Assembly (NCBI RefSeq): GCF_000142805.1
Contig: NC_013083.1
Coordinates: 1,116,001-1,180,000, forward strand
Source: Lachancea thermotolerans CBS 6340
Taxonomy: Eukaryota; Ascomycota; Saccharomycetes; Saccharomycetales; Saccharomycetaceae
DNA length: 64,000 bases
Direction: 5' to 3'
Shown here piece by piece: positions 15,119-26,000 of this stretch. Position numbers and translations under genes: made by a program. The number at the start of each line of letters is the position of its first letter. Positions within the stretch are counted from its first letter, which is position 1. Below the pieces are notes generated by a model that was not told where the DNA came from, searched no databases, and saw only the letters and a list, made by a program, of their open reading frames with translations.

Positions 15119-15445
15119 CTACCAAATATATTGCATAACATTTTTCCACACTCGGAGCGCAGTCCTGCGGCCTAGATATTTGCCCACCAGCGGCAGCAGA
15201 ATCCAGTTAAACACCTGGCTTAATTGCTCAAGAGATTCCTCCCATTGCTGCTGCGCGGAAAGTAACTGTGCCTCGTAATCCTCTTCATCTGAATCTACGA
15301 TATACTCGTCGTATTCGCAGTCGTAGTCGTATTCTTGTTCGTCTCCAGAGATTTCGACAGCCTCCCCACCCGCCTCTGCTGCTTGTAAAAGCATCTGTTC
15401 TGAGAGCTCTTCCTGGCGCCTTATTTCATCCCATACGCTGCTCAT
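15119..15445 (-). CDS. MIM2: Mitochondrial outer membrane import protein Mim2
   Basis: Mim2 works with Mim1 in the MIM complex to insert helical proteins into the mitochondrial outer membrane. The frame has an upstream GTG, but the first ATG is at 15445, giving 108 residues (S. cerevisiae 87). The N-terminal half is very acidic (EQEYDYDCEYDEYIVDSDEE). It is followed by WEESLEQLSQVFNWILLPLVGKYLGRR, whose hydrophobic stretch near residues 78-92 is the single membrane segment; the arginines after it fit the family. It diverges from the ECM18/ICT1-like gene (133 bp between starts), the same pairing as YLR099W-A and YLR099C. Confidence 0.85.
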   Translation of the reverse strand: MSSVWDEIRRQEELSEQMLLQAAEAGGEAVEISGDEQEYDYDCEYDEYIVDSDEEDYEAQLLSAQQQWEESLEQLSQVFNWILLPLVGKYLGRRTALRVWKNVMQYIW

Positions 15446-15578
15446 GGCCTCCACGCCTTTGCTTATTGACGGAATTGCCTTTCTTTAATGGTAGCATATC
15501 AGAAAGGTTTTCGCACATTTATAAATTGATTACTGAGCGACCATCTTTGACCAAAATTGAGATTGAAAGGAAAACTGG

Positions 15579-16826
15579 ATGCGGGCCCCATTGAGACATT
15601 TCCGTCTGCTAAGTACTAAATCAAAGCCACAAAGCTCCCTGCCGCGACGGCTTCTAAAAAGATTGATTAGCCCGCCAGCCGAGACTCCGCAGATTTCAGG
15701 ATGGAAGGAGTGGTTCGCGCATTTGAATGACGATTCTAGAATACAATTGAAACAGCTGCAAGATAACCTAATGAAAGATGTTAAAGTCGATGGATCCATG
15801 GAAAACACCTTAATGATGGGCGAGGTCAACCAATTCCATTTTCAGAACTCCTTGGCAGAAATCAAAACACCAACATTACTTTTACACGGTTATGCTGCAT
15901 CGTCAATGGCATTCCATAGGAACTTTGAAGGGCTTTCGAAATGCATCAGGGACCTATACGCCATTGACCTTCCTGCAAATGGTCTCTCGCCGCCCCAGCC
16001 ACTCGAAATCCGCTGTACCGAGCCACAGCCCTTGAAGATAGAAATATCCAATGATACATTTAAGTTGCCTTACACTATCAACTCCTTACATCACAAGAGC
16101 GCAATCCAAAACTTCGAAGATTATTATTTGGATGCTCTGGAACAGTGGCGGTTGGACAACAAGCTAGGCCCGATTAATATTGTTGCGCACTCATTCGGTG
16201 GGTACATATCTTTCAGGTATGCTGTCAAGTATCCTCATGCGGTGAAAAGGCTTTGCCTTCTATCACCGCTAGGCGTCGAAAGAAACATTTTTTCTGTGAA
16301 CAACAATTGGAGAAGCAACACTCAATACAAGTTGGACTTTGAAAATCCTGCGTCAAAGTTTTACATCAGAAAAGGGCCCGCCATTCCCCCTGCTATCTTC
16401 GAGCTGCAAACAAAAGTGTTGCGGGGGCTTGGTCCCCTTGGTGCCAGGCTATGCTGGAATTACATAACAGCTGCCTATGCGCGGGTCCCAAGCTTGAAAT
16501 ATAAGCAATATATCTTTGAGATGTTTTATGGAAAGAATGCATTAACCCAGACTTCGAAAGATATATTCACGGGTCTCTTTACCAACAGGCTCCTGGCTCG
16601 CGATCCTCTACTCGATTCCCTCTGCCACGTTCGTAGTAAGAAACTATTGTTAATGTATGGTGACCATGACTGGATGAACAGAAAAGCAGGCCTTGAGATG
16701 GTTACAGAAGCGAAAAAGCTAGGGATTGATGCCCAATACGGCGAGGTTTCATCTTCAGGACATAATTTATTCCTAGACAATCCAGAGGAGTCCAACGAGT
16801 TGATAGTTTCTTTCTTAAGAAATTAG
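15579..16826 (+). CDS. ECM18/ICT1: Alpha/beta hydrolase-acyltransferase of the Ecm18/Ict1 family
   Basis: Members of this CGI-58-like family act on phospholipids; S. cerevisiae Ict1 is reported to acylate lysophosphatidic acid, and Ecm18 is its mitochondrial duplicate. The 415 residues hold a lipase-like fold: HGYAASSMAFHRNF (oxyanion region, about 106-119), nucleophile elbow AHSFGG, the acidic residue in YGDHDWM, and the last catalytic His in SGHNLFLD, which is also the H-x4-D acyltransferase motif. The N-terminus (MRAPLRHFRLLSTKSKPQ) is basic and lacks acids, so a mitochondrial presequence is likely. As a pre-duplication gene it is the single counterpart of both YLR099C and YDR125C. Confidence 0.9.
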   Translation: MRAPLRHFRLLSTKSKPQSSLPRRLLKRLISPPAETPQISGWKEWFAHLNDDSRIQLKQLQDNLMKDVKVDGSMENTLMMGEVNQFHFQNSLAEIKTPTLLLHGYAASSMAFHRNFEGLSKCIRDLYAIDLPANGLSPPQPLEIRCTEPQPLKIEISNDTFKLPYTINSLHHKSAIQNFEDYYLDALEQWRLDNKLGPINIVAHSFGGYISFRYAVKYPHAVKRLCLLSPLGVERNIFSVNNNWRSNTQYKLDFENPASKFYIRKGPAIPPAIFELQTKVLRGLGPLGARLCWNYITAAYARVPSLKYKQYIFEMFYGKNALTQTSKDIFTGLFTNRLLARDPLLDSLCHVRSKKLLLMYGDHDWMNRKAGLEMVTEAKKLGIDAQYGEVSSSGHNLFLDNPEESNELIVSFLRN

Positions 16827-17332
16827 AAGTCAATACATTGTTTTGAATATGATGTGGAGTTTTTAGCAACAGACCCCAAGTATTCAAGCTTATAACGTAA
16901 CTGCAAACTTTGGATTTCGGAACAAAACACAAAGTGTTCGTTTGATAATGCTGATAATATTCGTACGGAAAAAAGGGGAGCTGCTTCGGTTGCAGCCGTC
17001 AAGCTGCCGTTCAAAAGGTGTCTGGTGTTGCTAGAGGAGATATCTTAACGAGGAGCATAGCGTCAAGTTAAGTAAAAATTTAGGCAAGGATTGTGATGCT
17101 AAATGGATTTTTGTAAACGCCTTTCGCTTAACTTAGAACGTTGGCCGGAATTTGTTCATTTTCTCATTAAGCCACGCATTTGCCTATGGTATGTAATGCT
17201 TCATGTGTAGAGGGCGGCTATCTTTTGACCCCGTTTAAAAAGATGTTCATGCTCTCTTATCACGGACCTTCATTCCAAAGATGGTCAAATTCTTCTCTTC
17301 GAAGAATTGGGAATAAAGCATAAATAGTTTGT
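16827..17332. other. Intergenic, CHA4 promoter
   Basis: A 506-bp spacer between two plus-strand genes, serving as terminator of the hydrolase gene and promoter of CHA4. I see no recognisable gene or repeat. Confidence 0.6.
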
Positions 17333-19100
17333 ATGGAGAAGTCCGAAGAGGAGTCTTCAGCGGTTGCTGGCAAGGGTTTAGCGTATGTTTTTATGCCATA
17401 AATTAATGATTTATCTCACTTCTGTTTAATCTAACGCCAATTCGCTTAGATGCCAAAGCTGTCGGAAAAGGCGGAGGAAATGTAATCTTGAATCGCCCTG
17501 CTCTAATTGCCAAAAATATGGTGTGGAATGCGTACCAATCAACCAGGACCTAAGAAGAAGACGTCACTCTGCTGCTTATCTGAGGTCTCTGGAAAACAAA
17601 ATTAGCCAGCTGGAGGCACTGGTCGCAGATCTGAAATCAAAGAAGAATCAAAAGAAAACAAGTACACCAAATGCGCCCGCACCCGGGGCGCAGATAGGTG
17701 GAAGCATCTATCCGACCAATTCGTTAACGTTGTCGTATCACCGATCAATAAAAGCCCCTGAAGGCAGTGCCGAGACCCCAAGATCTCGCTTGAAGAACTT
17801 ATCGAGGAGTTTACATATCCTGGAAGCATTTTCCCTGTTCTTCAAGTGGCTTTACCCCGGCCATTACACATTTATACACCGAGAGACATTTTTGAGTGCC
17901 TTTTTTGGCGAGCCTTCCACAAAGGCTTATTACTGCTCCGAAGAACTAGTGTACGCAATAGCTGCATTGGGGTCAACACTCTCTAGTAAAAATCAGGAAC
18001 TCTATCATCAATCGAGCCAATATTACAACTTGGCTAAAAGAGCTGTTCTTCAAAAAATATTCCAGCTTGACGACAGCTCGCTGGTTGGATCGACTTCATC
18101 TTCAAAGCTTGCCATTGTCCAAACATTGCTTTGCCTGGCTTTCTATGATATTGGGCACGGTGAAAATCCTCTAGCGTGGTATTCATCCGGCTTGGCTTTC
18201 AGAATCGCACACGAGATTGGTTTGCATTTAAATCCCGAGTCATGGAGCAATGTTTACGAGGACGAACTTTCAAGCCTCGATATCGAAGTGCGTAGTCGTA
18301 TTTACTGGGGTTGCTACATAGCAGATCACCTCATTTGCGTTTTATTTGGTCGCTCAACTTCTCTGCGACTTTCAAACTCCACTGTCCCAGAAACCGATGA
18401 GCTCCCAGACATTGAGACTGGAATTGAAGACTACTTATATGATCCTCATGCTACCCTTTCCATGGCGAAACCCTTGAAGGAACTGATCGTTTTGTCAAGA
18501 ATCACTGAACTATTTGCTAGTAAAATATTCATTCAGACTGAATCTTTAGCCCAAAGAAGTGAACATTTAGAGAGATTCAACTCGGAAATAAACCAGTGGC
18601 GACTTAATCTGCCTGATGAGCTTAAGTGGACAAAGGTGTTCCTTGAGAATAATGAAGACTTCAACCCCACGGTCGCTTATCTTTGGTACCACTACTATAT
18701 TATCCTTCTATCTTACAACAAGCCCTTTATTGAAGAGCTTAAACAAAGCCAGACCATGATCGAAGAAACCATAGAAGAGCTTCACCTTTTGCTTATGAGC
18801 TTCAAGTCTAAATGCGGGACATTTGAGAAGTGCAGCATCTACATGGTCTATACTGCCATTCTAGCAATACAATGCTCGAAAGCAAACAATTCAAACAATC
18901 GATATCTACTAGAATTGAAAGAGTTTCTACTTTCCCCAAGTTTAAACTACGAGCTAGGCCGAAAATTCATGGACAACGAAGCGGGAAACGACGCCAATGA
19001 TTTATTCGGAGCGTTATCAAATGGTGATGACTTTGCTTTGGAGTACAACTTTGATTTTACTCTATTAAAAGAGATAGATACCCTTATTGGCGGAATTTGA
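17333..19100 (+). CDS. CHA4: Zn2Cys6 activator Cha4, two exons
   Basis: Cha4 activates the serine/threonine deaminase gene CHA1 when serine or threonine is present. Coding sequence is join(17333..17382,17450..19100), 566 residues (S. cerevisiae 648; the difference is mainly a shorter N-terminus and linker). Exon 1 encodes MEKSEEESSAVAGKGL; the split Ala codon is immediately followed by the binuclear zinc cluster, with cysteines at 18, 21, 28, 34, 37 and 44 (C-x2-C-x6-C-x5-C-x2-C-x6-C). A short coiled coil (YLRSLENKISQLEALVADL) follows. The fungal-specific middle homology region contains LYPGHYTFIHRETFLSAFFG, AFRIAHEIGLHLNPESWSN and SRIYWGCYIADHL, nearly identical to Cha4. Reading through the intron hits a stop, so splicing is needed. 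Position matches YLR098C beside ICT1. Confidence 0.95.
17383..17449 (+). other. CHA4: Intron of CHA4 (67 nt)
   Basis: Donor GTATGT, branch-point-like ATCTAAC at 17429-17435, acceptor TTAG. Splicing joins the short N-terminus to the first cysteine of the zinc cluster. The retained sequence has an in-frame TAA shortly after the donor. Confidence 0.9.
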
Positions 19101-19289
19101 AGACGTGGCTTCTTTGCTATTAAACTTTGGTAACAATTGTCTTTTCGTCGCATGGCGCTCGCGACTTTATAGGCTTTTGAGGGTTCTTCTTTTAACTTCT
19201 GCCGTCGTACAACTTCTCCTTCAAGCAGCATTTAAGGTTGCACTGCTATTTTCGAACTGAGGGATAGACGCAGCCGAGATATACACAGG

Positions 19290-20297
19290 TCAGAATGGTA
19301 CCCGAGAATTTCCAACGTACACTGCTTCTTGATTTAGGACACTTGAAGCTAGTTCGTCCAAGTAAAAATGATCGGGGAACTCAAGAACTTGCTGGGCAAA
19401 AGGCCTCGTATTCACGTTATCCTCAGATTCATCAGAAGTCGGAAACTCTAAAGCATCCGGAAAGATTGGGGCAGTTTCGTTGTTTTGTAGGCTTTGCTCG
19501 CCACAAGAGCTTCGTGAGCTTGATAATGGCGTGCTGCCTGGTCTGCTAAATTTCTCAAAACTGATTGATTTACCTTTGTCGAGCGCAAATGCCTCTTCGA
19601 ACCCATCACCCTTTTTTCTTGAAGCATCATCCAACTCCTGAGGCAATGCATAGCTCAAGTCAAGTGCAGTGACAACTTCTTGCCCAGTACATAAGGCCCA
19701 GCAAACATTGTATGCATCTTCTAAAGCCCACTGTTGGTACGGGTCTTCAGAAATCGGCAGTGAGCTTGTTGACCTTTTCAGCTTGAGAAAGAGCTTACTA
19801 TCGTTAAGTGAAGGAAGATGCCGGCTGAGGATTGCGACTAAAAGCCGAATCCGCTCGGGCTTTTTGAGGTGGTCCGAACCACGATGCACCACATCGCTTG
19901 GCCACCATGATGGCTTGGAAGCTTCACCTTTGATATAGGGATATTTGGATTGCTTCTTAGGCTCCACCACCTTGATCCACGCCTTGGCGATGGCCTTGCA
20001 TCGCTGTTGATTAATAACACAAAAAACGCTCTGGAAGTAAAAATCCACTTGGGTCTTATCTGACAACAGTAGGCGCTGAGTTCGCGGCGGCTGGCGCTTA
20101 TTGCGCTGGCATCCAATCGAAAAGGAGGTTGTTGTTCTTGGAATCACTCGCATGGCGTTCTCAAGTAACAATTGTGCTTCCGGATCGACAGAGTCTGAAT
20201 ATATAGCTTGGACGTCTGCATCAGGGCGCTTAACTAACACAGCAAACTCGTAGCCTCTGTCTTTTAAGCAGTCCAACGATGAAATTAGCGTCTCCAT
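19290..20297 (-). CDS. YDR124W-like protein
   Basis: A counterpart of S. cerevisiae YDR124W, an uncharacterised fungal protein of the DUF2841 (YDR124W-like helical bundle) family. The open frame begins at a GTG, so I start at the first ATG, 20297, giving 335 residues (S. cerevisiae 324). The family signature is around residues 115-160: KYPYIKGEASKPSWWP followed by VHRGSDHLKKPERIRLLVAIL. The C-terminal third is low-complexity and acidic or serine-rich. The function is unknown; related domains occur in fungal regulatory proteins. It diverges from HRT3 and converges on CHA4; the place between ECM18 and INO2 is as in S. cerevisiae. Confidence 0.85.
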   Translation of the reverse strand: METLISSLDCLKDRGYEFAVLVKRPDADVQAIYSDSVDPEAQLLLENAMRVIPRTTTSFSIGCQRNKRQPPRTQRLLLSDKTQVDFYFQSVFCVINQQRCKAIAKAWIKVVEPKKQSKYPYIKGEASKPSWWPSDVVHRGSDHLKKPERIRLLVAILSRHLPSLNDSKLFLKLKRSTSSLPISEDPYQQWALEDAYNVCWALCTGQEVVTALDLSYALPQELDDASRKKGDGFEEAFALDKGKSISFEKFSRPGSTPLSSSRSSCGEQSLQNNETAPIFPDALEFPTSDESEDNVNTRPFAQQVLEFPDHFYLDELASSVLNQEAVYVGNSRVPF

Positions 20298-20571
20298 CTT
20301 TTCTTTGTTAAGTTGCGCTAGACCGACGTGCACTTTCCGACACTAAATGGGCAGTGCCGACGTTTCCCACATCTTATAAGTCCCTTTTCAATCCTTTACG
20401 AACCTGAGACGTTGGCAACTTAATTCCTAATTGATGCTTGTTAACGTTATAGAAGTGTGTCAGTTTTAGTAATTACTATAGACGAAACGTCTTAAAGTGA
20501 GTTCAGAGAAGTTAGAGATTTGATCGAGCGCGATATTAGGGTTATGAATCTGTAACTAAAATCCGACACCG

Positions 20572-21681
20572 ATGACGGGTATACACCATGACACTCACCA
20601 TGAGTCTCATTTGTTAGGAGACTCCGGAAATGTTGGACTGGAAGCAGTGAACTTGTGGAAGAGAGGTGTTTTGAAAGAAAAGGACGGCTTGATGATGGAT
20701 GCCATTGGATGCTACAGAAGAGCCTTGAAGATGGACGGAGAAGTAGAGAAGCAGTACCGCAAGCTAGTTCATCAAGAAACCCAGACGATGCGGGAGATGG
20801 AGAAACTCTCTTTGCAGTCTCGGCTACCAAGCACCCAAGAAGGAAAAGAAGCTGAAAAAGCTGGTGATCTCGTAAAGGAATCAGGGGAGCAGGTCGAACA
20901 AAATGACTTGCCTTGTTGGATACTCGAAATGCTGCCGGACGATATTCTTAAAAAGATCGTGCTGGAAACAGTGCTCATATCAGGAGAATCCTGGTTGAAC
21001 CTGTCCTTAACTTGCAGGAGGTTTCATCGGCTATGCTTCAGAGAGCCCGAGCCGTACCGAACGTTTGCGCAACACATATACTCTCTGCAGCACTACGACA
21101 AGGCAGCGATGGCCCTCAATGGCCTCAGTAGTATCAAGACGCTGGAGGAAGCTTTTTGGGGTGTGGACTACAGGCGTATGCTCGAAGAACGAGCATACGT
21201 AAAGTTCCAAGGCTGCTACATCAGCGTGGTGAATTACCTCCGACAAGGAGCTAGCGCGGAGGGCTCGTCCTCTTGGATAAACCCCGTGCACATGATAACG
21301 TACTACCGATACTTTCGTTTTTACCCCGACGGATCCTGCTTGCGGCTAGTGACAACAGATGAGCCTTCTAATGTTGTCAGAGGCTATGACCGTGACAAAG
21401 ATATCAAGAATGCGGATCTTTGTCATTGGTCCCTGAGTATTGATGATGATCTATCCCTATTAACAATTACTAGACGCAATGACAAGTATTCGTTTGAGGA
21501 GAAGCTGCGAATACATAAACATGCTCACAAAACACACCAGAGGCTCAAGTGGGTTAGTTCTGGAGCTTTTGATAATCGCGGAGAAAGAATAGATTTCTCG
21601 ATGCGCAATGAGAAACCTTTTTCTTTCTCCAGAGTCACCTCATACAAACCTGTCAAAGAGGACCATGGAGGAAATAGATAA
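20572..21681 (+). CDS. HRT3: F-box protein Hrt3 (SCF substrate receptor)
   Basis: Hrt3 is an F-box protein that recruits substrates to the SCF ubiquitin ligase. The 369 residues (S. cerevisiae 344) contain a TPR-like helical pair near the N-terminus (AVNLWKRGVLKEKDGLMMDA, then GCYRRALKMDG). The F-box is near 115-160, with LEMLPDDILKKIV and LNLSLTCRRFHRLCF. The C-terminal FBXO9-like region has YYRYFRFYPDGSCLRLVTTDEP, a stretch typical of the Hrt3/FBXO9 group. It lies between the YDR124W-like gene and INO2, matching YLR097C next to CHA4 and KIN2. Confidence 0.9.
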   Translation: MTGIHHDTHHESHLLGDSGNVGLEAVNLWKRGVLKEKDGLMMDAIGCYRRALKMDGEVEKQYRKLVHQETQTMREMEKLSLQSRLPSTQEGKEAEKAGDLVKESGEQVEQNDLPCWILEMLPDDILKKIVLETVLISGESWLNLSLTCRRFHRLCFREPEPYRTFAQHIYSLQHYDKAAMALNGLSSIKTLEEAFWGVDYRRMLEERAYVKFQGCYISVVNYLRQGASAEGSSSWINPVHMITYYRYFRFYPDGSCLRLVTTDEPSNVVRGYDRDKDIKNADLCHWSLSIDDDLSLLTITRRNDKYSFEEKLRIHKHAHKTHQRLKWVSSGAFDNRGERIDFSMRNEKPFSFSRVTSYKPVKEDHGGNR

Positions 21682-21816
21682 CATAAGCATAATCAAAGGA
21701 ATCTTTACCGGCTAGATTCCGCTACGACTTGTTCGTTACTTTCACTTAGTCAACTTAGGGCACTTGTTCCTCGTCAGAAGTGCTATCAACGCCCTTAGAA
21801 TATAGTCCCTTCATGA

Positions 21817-21826
21817 CATGTGAAAA
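21817..21826 (+). promoter_or_regulatory. Ino2/Ino4-binding element (ICRE) upstream of INO2
   Basis: CATGTGAAAA, whose complement with its next base, TTTTCACATGT, fits the inositol/choline element TYTTCACATGY. It lies about 130 bp before the INO2 ATG. INO2 autoregulation through such an element is known in S. cerevisiae. Confidence 0.65.
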
Positions 21827-21950
21827 TTGTCAAGTTTGGTGCTTGATCCATCTACGCTTGGGAAGAGCAGTGGATGAAAGACGGGTTAAAGGCTCGACTA
21901 CCCGCTGAGGTCCAGAGAATCTAATCTTGTGATACGCTCAATTAAGGAAG

Positions 21951-22844
21951 ATGGACACAGATAGACTTTTGGACATTTTTGATTTCGACCTCGAAATAGA
22001 CTTCGAGACTGCCTATGAGATGATAAACAACGAGGATCAGAATTCGAAGCATACAGCCGGCCGGCCTCTGGTAGAAAATGAGGTTGACAGGTGGAGTATG
22101 TCTGATGCATCACTAGTGAAACGCGAAATTGATCCCCTGAGAGCGCACCTGGATGGAAGCCACAAGGACATTGAAGTGGAACACCTGAGACGTAAGTCTG
22201 AGGCGCATCGTGCTGGTCTTTTAAGCGAATTCGAATCGGCTGCAATTGAGCAGTTTCTGGATAGCCTTGTCGCTGGTGATGGCAAACCCCTTAAAGATCC
22301 GTTTTCGCCGGCGTGGGACGAGCTGCCGCGTGGCTTACACCAAGACCCATGTGAAAAGCCTTCTGTTCACAACCAGGAATTTGTACACAAACCAGAAAGC
22401 ACACCAGGACTTCACATTGGAGGTGAACAGAAGCGTTCAAAGGAACGAACATCCATCGTTCCTGCCGACTATGCGCCAGCGGTCATCAAGTCCCCGGATA
22501 TAACTGTCTCTGATTCTGAAGTTCCGGTCGATTTACAAAATGATCCTATAAAGCGCAAGCAATGGAAACATGTCGTCTTAGAAAAAAAGCGGAGAAACGC
22601 CATCAAGGTTAACTTTGACGATTTAATAAAGCTCATAAGGTTTCCTAGGATGAGCGTCATGGCATCACAAGAAGCTCAGCTAAAGGAGCGTTCACCGGAT
22701 GAAAACGTACCGCGAAAAAAACTCAAGCCGGATAGGACACCCAACAAAAGGATCCCAAAGCATGTGTTACTGAATTACATTATAGAGGATATGGAGCTTC
22801 TCTCACAAGCCAACAAAAGCTTAGAAGCTTTGTTGGAAGGATAA
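21951..22844 (+). CDS. INO2: bHLH activator of phospholipid genes Ino2
   Basis: Ino2 pairs with Ino4 and activates INO1, CHO1, OPI3 and other genes through the ICRE when inositol is low; Opi1 represses it. The 297 residues (S. cerevisiae 304) begin with an acidic activation segment, DRLLDIFDFDLEIDFETAYEMI, very like the Ino2 N-terminus. The bHLH is at the C-terminus: basic region and helix 1 QWKHVVLEKKRRNAIKVNF (about 204-222), a long charged loop, and helix 2 KRIPKHVLLNYIIEDMELL (about 266-284). The loop is longer than in the S. cerevisiae protein. It converges on the KIN gene with 213 bp between the stops, as YDR123C and YDR122W do. Confidence 0.94.
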   Translation: MDTDRLLDIFDFDLEIDFETAYEMINNEDQNSKHTAGRPLVENEVDRWSMSDASLVKREIDPLRAHLDGSHKDIEVEHLRRKSEAHRAGLLSEFESAAIEQFLDSLVAGDGKPLKDPFSPAWDELPRGLHQDPCEKPSVHNQEFVHKPESTPGLHIGGEQKRSKERTSIVPADYAPAVIKSPDITVSDSEVPVDLQNDPIKRKQWKHVVLEKKRRNAIKVNFDDLIKLIRFPRMSVMASQEAQLKERSPDENVPRKKLKPDRTPNKRIPKHVLLNYIIEDMELLSQANKSLEALLEG

Positions 22845-23057
22845 ACCTATTTTTGCAAGGCGCTGGTTACCTTAAATACATGGATAGGATCTTGTGAAAA
22901 TGACAAGAGAAGAACGCAGAACTTTGTTGGCAACGGAGGCGCATCTTCATGGCCTCGCAGATTGCCTTAACTATTATCGAACCTGTTTTTACAAATATTA
23001 TCAAGTCACCGTTCTATTATACACTATATTATAACCTATCTACGGTTAGTATTGGTC

Positions 23058-26000
23058 TTATAAGTTCAATTCCTTTAGTATATGAGATGCCAGTTCTTTG
23101 TACATCCAAGTGTTTCCAGAAACTTTCTTGAAATGGATACCGGCCAATCCCACAATGCGCACCTTGACGATGTGAATCTCGAACTTTAGTGGCGGTCTTT
23201 CCTTAGCCTCAGAGGAATTGTCAAACGCGTTGTCCGCGTTGTTTAGGTTGTGAGCCTTCGACGTAGTTAAAATGTCATCTTGGTCCCAAGACTCCAAAGA
23301 CGCGCTCGAAATTTCGGGTATGCTGCTATTTCTGGGGTTTGGTGAAGTAACCGAAAGATTTCTTTCATGCGTATTGGCGGCCAACGGCGTAGCGGTGATG
23401 CCGGGCTGTTGGCACTGCTGTTTACCCATGGATGGATTGCGCCGAATGGAATTGTGGCGTGAATGCATTCCCTGCTGCAGTGGAATAGTTTGATTTCTCT
23501 TATGAGCACTAGCACCACTATTTCCACTACCCATTGATGAGGCGTCGCTCAACACTATGACAGGCTGCTGAGGTTGTTGAGTCGTGGGAGGAATATATGA
23601 CTGCTTATGATAGCACACGAAACCGCCCTTGACTTCTTTGAACTCAATGTTCATCTTTTTCAACACAGAAATAATCTTGTACCTAACAATAGGGAGAGGC
23701 TTAGAAGAGGTAGTTTGCACGGAGAAAAAGCCCTTCAAAAACAAAGAGCGAGGGTAATCAATGGATGGCATAGAGCCGACAGGTGCTTTTGACGCCAAGT
23801 TGATGATTTCCTGGTCTGAAAGCTCCCGGTCATCTGTTGTAATAATAGTGTCAGTGTTAGCCACGTCGTCGGACTTGCCGTCATCGCTATTCTCCAAAAA
23901 TCCATCGTCGTTGCCATTGAGCACTTGTTGATCCATATTACCAGTTGCTGGAGGCCTCATAAACTTGAGTGACTCACGACGAGCATGGCCCACAGACTTA
24001 GCCCTTGCAGAAGGATGCATTTTCCTGCCTTTTGGAACGGCGAGAGTGGGAAGCGGCTTGTCCTCGTCGGCGATGGTAAGCCTTTCAACGTTTTGCTGAA
24101 CTTGTTGCTGTTGATTTTTGACCATATCAGCTGCATCAGCTGGAAGAGCTGGCAAGTCTGATTGTTGCTTAGCAGGAGGAATGACTTTAGGCATAGGCGC
24201 ACTGCCGTAACTTGTCATTCTTGAGGGCGGTACATATTCGGATACTGTCCTTGCGTGAGTTTTCTTTACACCGGTGTTTGCATCTGGTGGTGGAATCTGT
24301 TGCGACTGCTGATTGTGACGTTTCTGAGAAAAGCGCCTGAAAATGGTGCCGAATTTAGATTTCTCGGATGTTGAGGGAGCAGATGGAGCGCCAGGAGAAC
24401 CTGATCTTCCTTGAAGCGCAGCCGTAGCTTGATCATAATCACGCGATTGGGGTGTTGGGGATAGAACCACATCTAAATCTGCTGTAGGTGGTAATGCTAG
24501 TTCATTGGATTTTCGGGTTGTTGGAGAAGTGTGGGCTTGCTCTGGAATCGCCAATTTCGGTGGGATTAATATAGTAGGTTTAGGCTTTACTGGAGAAAGT
24601 GCGGCCGAAGGGCTCATTGTTGGTGGTCTTTCGTTTATGATGTTCTTCTTCATTGGTGAGTTAACCGCAGCAGGAGCTCCAGGAATAACAGGTGTGGCCA
24701 GTACGCCTGCCATGGCCGCTGGAGGCTGACTTGCGGGAAGTGGTACATCAAGAGCTTGAGGAGTCTGGTTTGCTGCCAATATAGCAGCTCTTTTTTGCTG
24801 TTTTGCAAGTTTACGCTTCAAAGTTTCTTCAACCAAATAGTAAATGGAAATAAGGGGATGAAACGCGCGGGTAGGATCTTCGTAAGCACCGCCTTTGGAA
24901 ACATTGGCCCAAAACTGTTTAGCAAGTAACTGATAGTCGGTGCTTGTGACTATTTTAGTCAGCCACGCAGCTGCCTCCGAGGTATTGTCAACAAATTCGA
25001 GTCGGTACATCTCTTGTATCACAGTTGGATCAAGTGCATCAGCCGTTAGAGGCACGCGGTGAGGAATATATGATGGAGCTGGGAAATCGTAACCACGCTG
25101 CATCCACTGATGGTTGACCACCTGCTTCAAAGTTGCTCTCTTTGAAGGGTCAACCACAAGCATTTTTGATAGGAGCGATATCACCTCTATAGAAAGGTGT
25201 TGTGGATATTCAACTTTACCTTGTTTTATCTTTTCATGCAAAACACTGGAATTTTCATCATCGAAAGGAACTTTCCCGCAAACTAAAACATAGAGAACCA
25301 CGCCAAAAGACCATACGTCGACCTCAGGGCCTGTGTAAGGGCATGCTTTGAGAAGTTCAGGGGCAGCGAAATATAGAGACCCGCAGAAAGTATGGAGCTG
25401 CTTTTTCGGATTAAACATGTTGGACAAGCCGAAATCAATAATTTTGATCTCACCCGAGGTGGAGATCATAATATTTTCGATTTTGAGGTCTCGATGCACT
25501 ATGTTGTTGAGATGTAAGTACTGGAGGGCACTGGCAATGCCACGCGCGAACTTACGGGCACTGCGCTCGCGCAGCGACCCATGTTGAATAATATAGTCGA
25601 GCAGCTGCCCACCTGAGACGTACTCGAAAAGCATGTAGAAGTGATTGCTCATGGTGCACATCTCAAAGAGGCGACAGATGTGGGGGTGATAGAGAATTTG
25701 ACCAAGCGACGATTCACGGATTGTGCGCTTATCACGCGATATTTCTTTCTCAAGTTTGCGTTCTCTTTCCAGTACTTCTTCCTGAGTCCGAGGGGGTGGC
25801 TGTTGCGACTCCTTGTGAATGAGCGCTTTAGTTGCGCGGTTAACGATTTTAATTGCACAGACCTCGTGTGTGAGGCGATGCTTGGCGAGTTTGACCTTGC
25901 CCATTGAGCCAGCTCCCACTGTCTCAAGAAAGTCCCAATCCCCAAGCGACTTGCGGTGAAACTGTTTGGCGGGAGTCGCCGCCGGAGTTGGATGAGGCAC

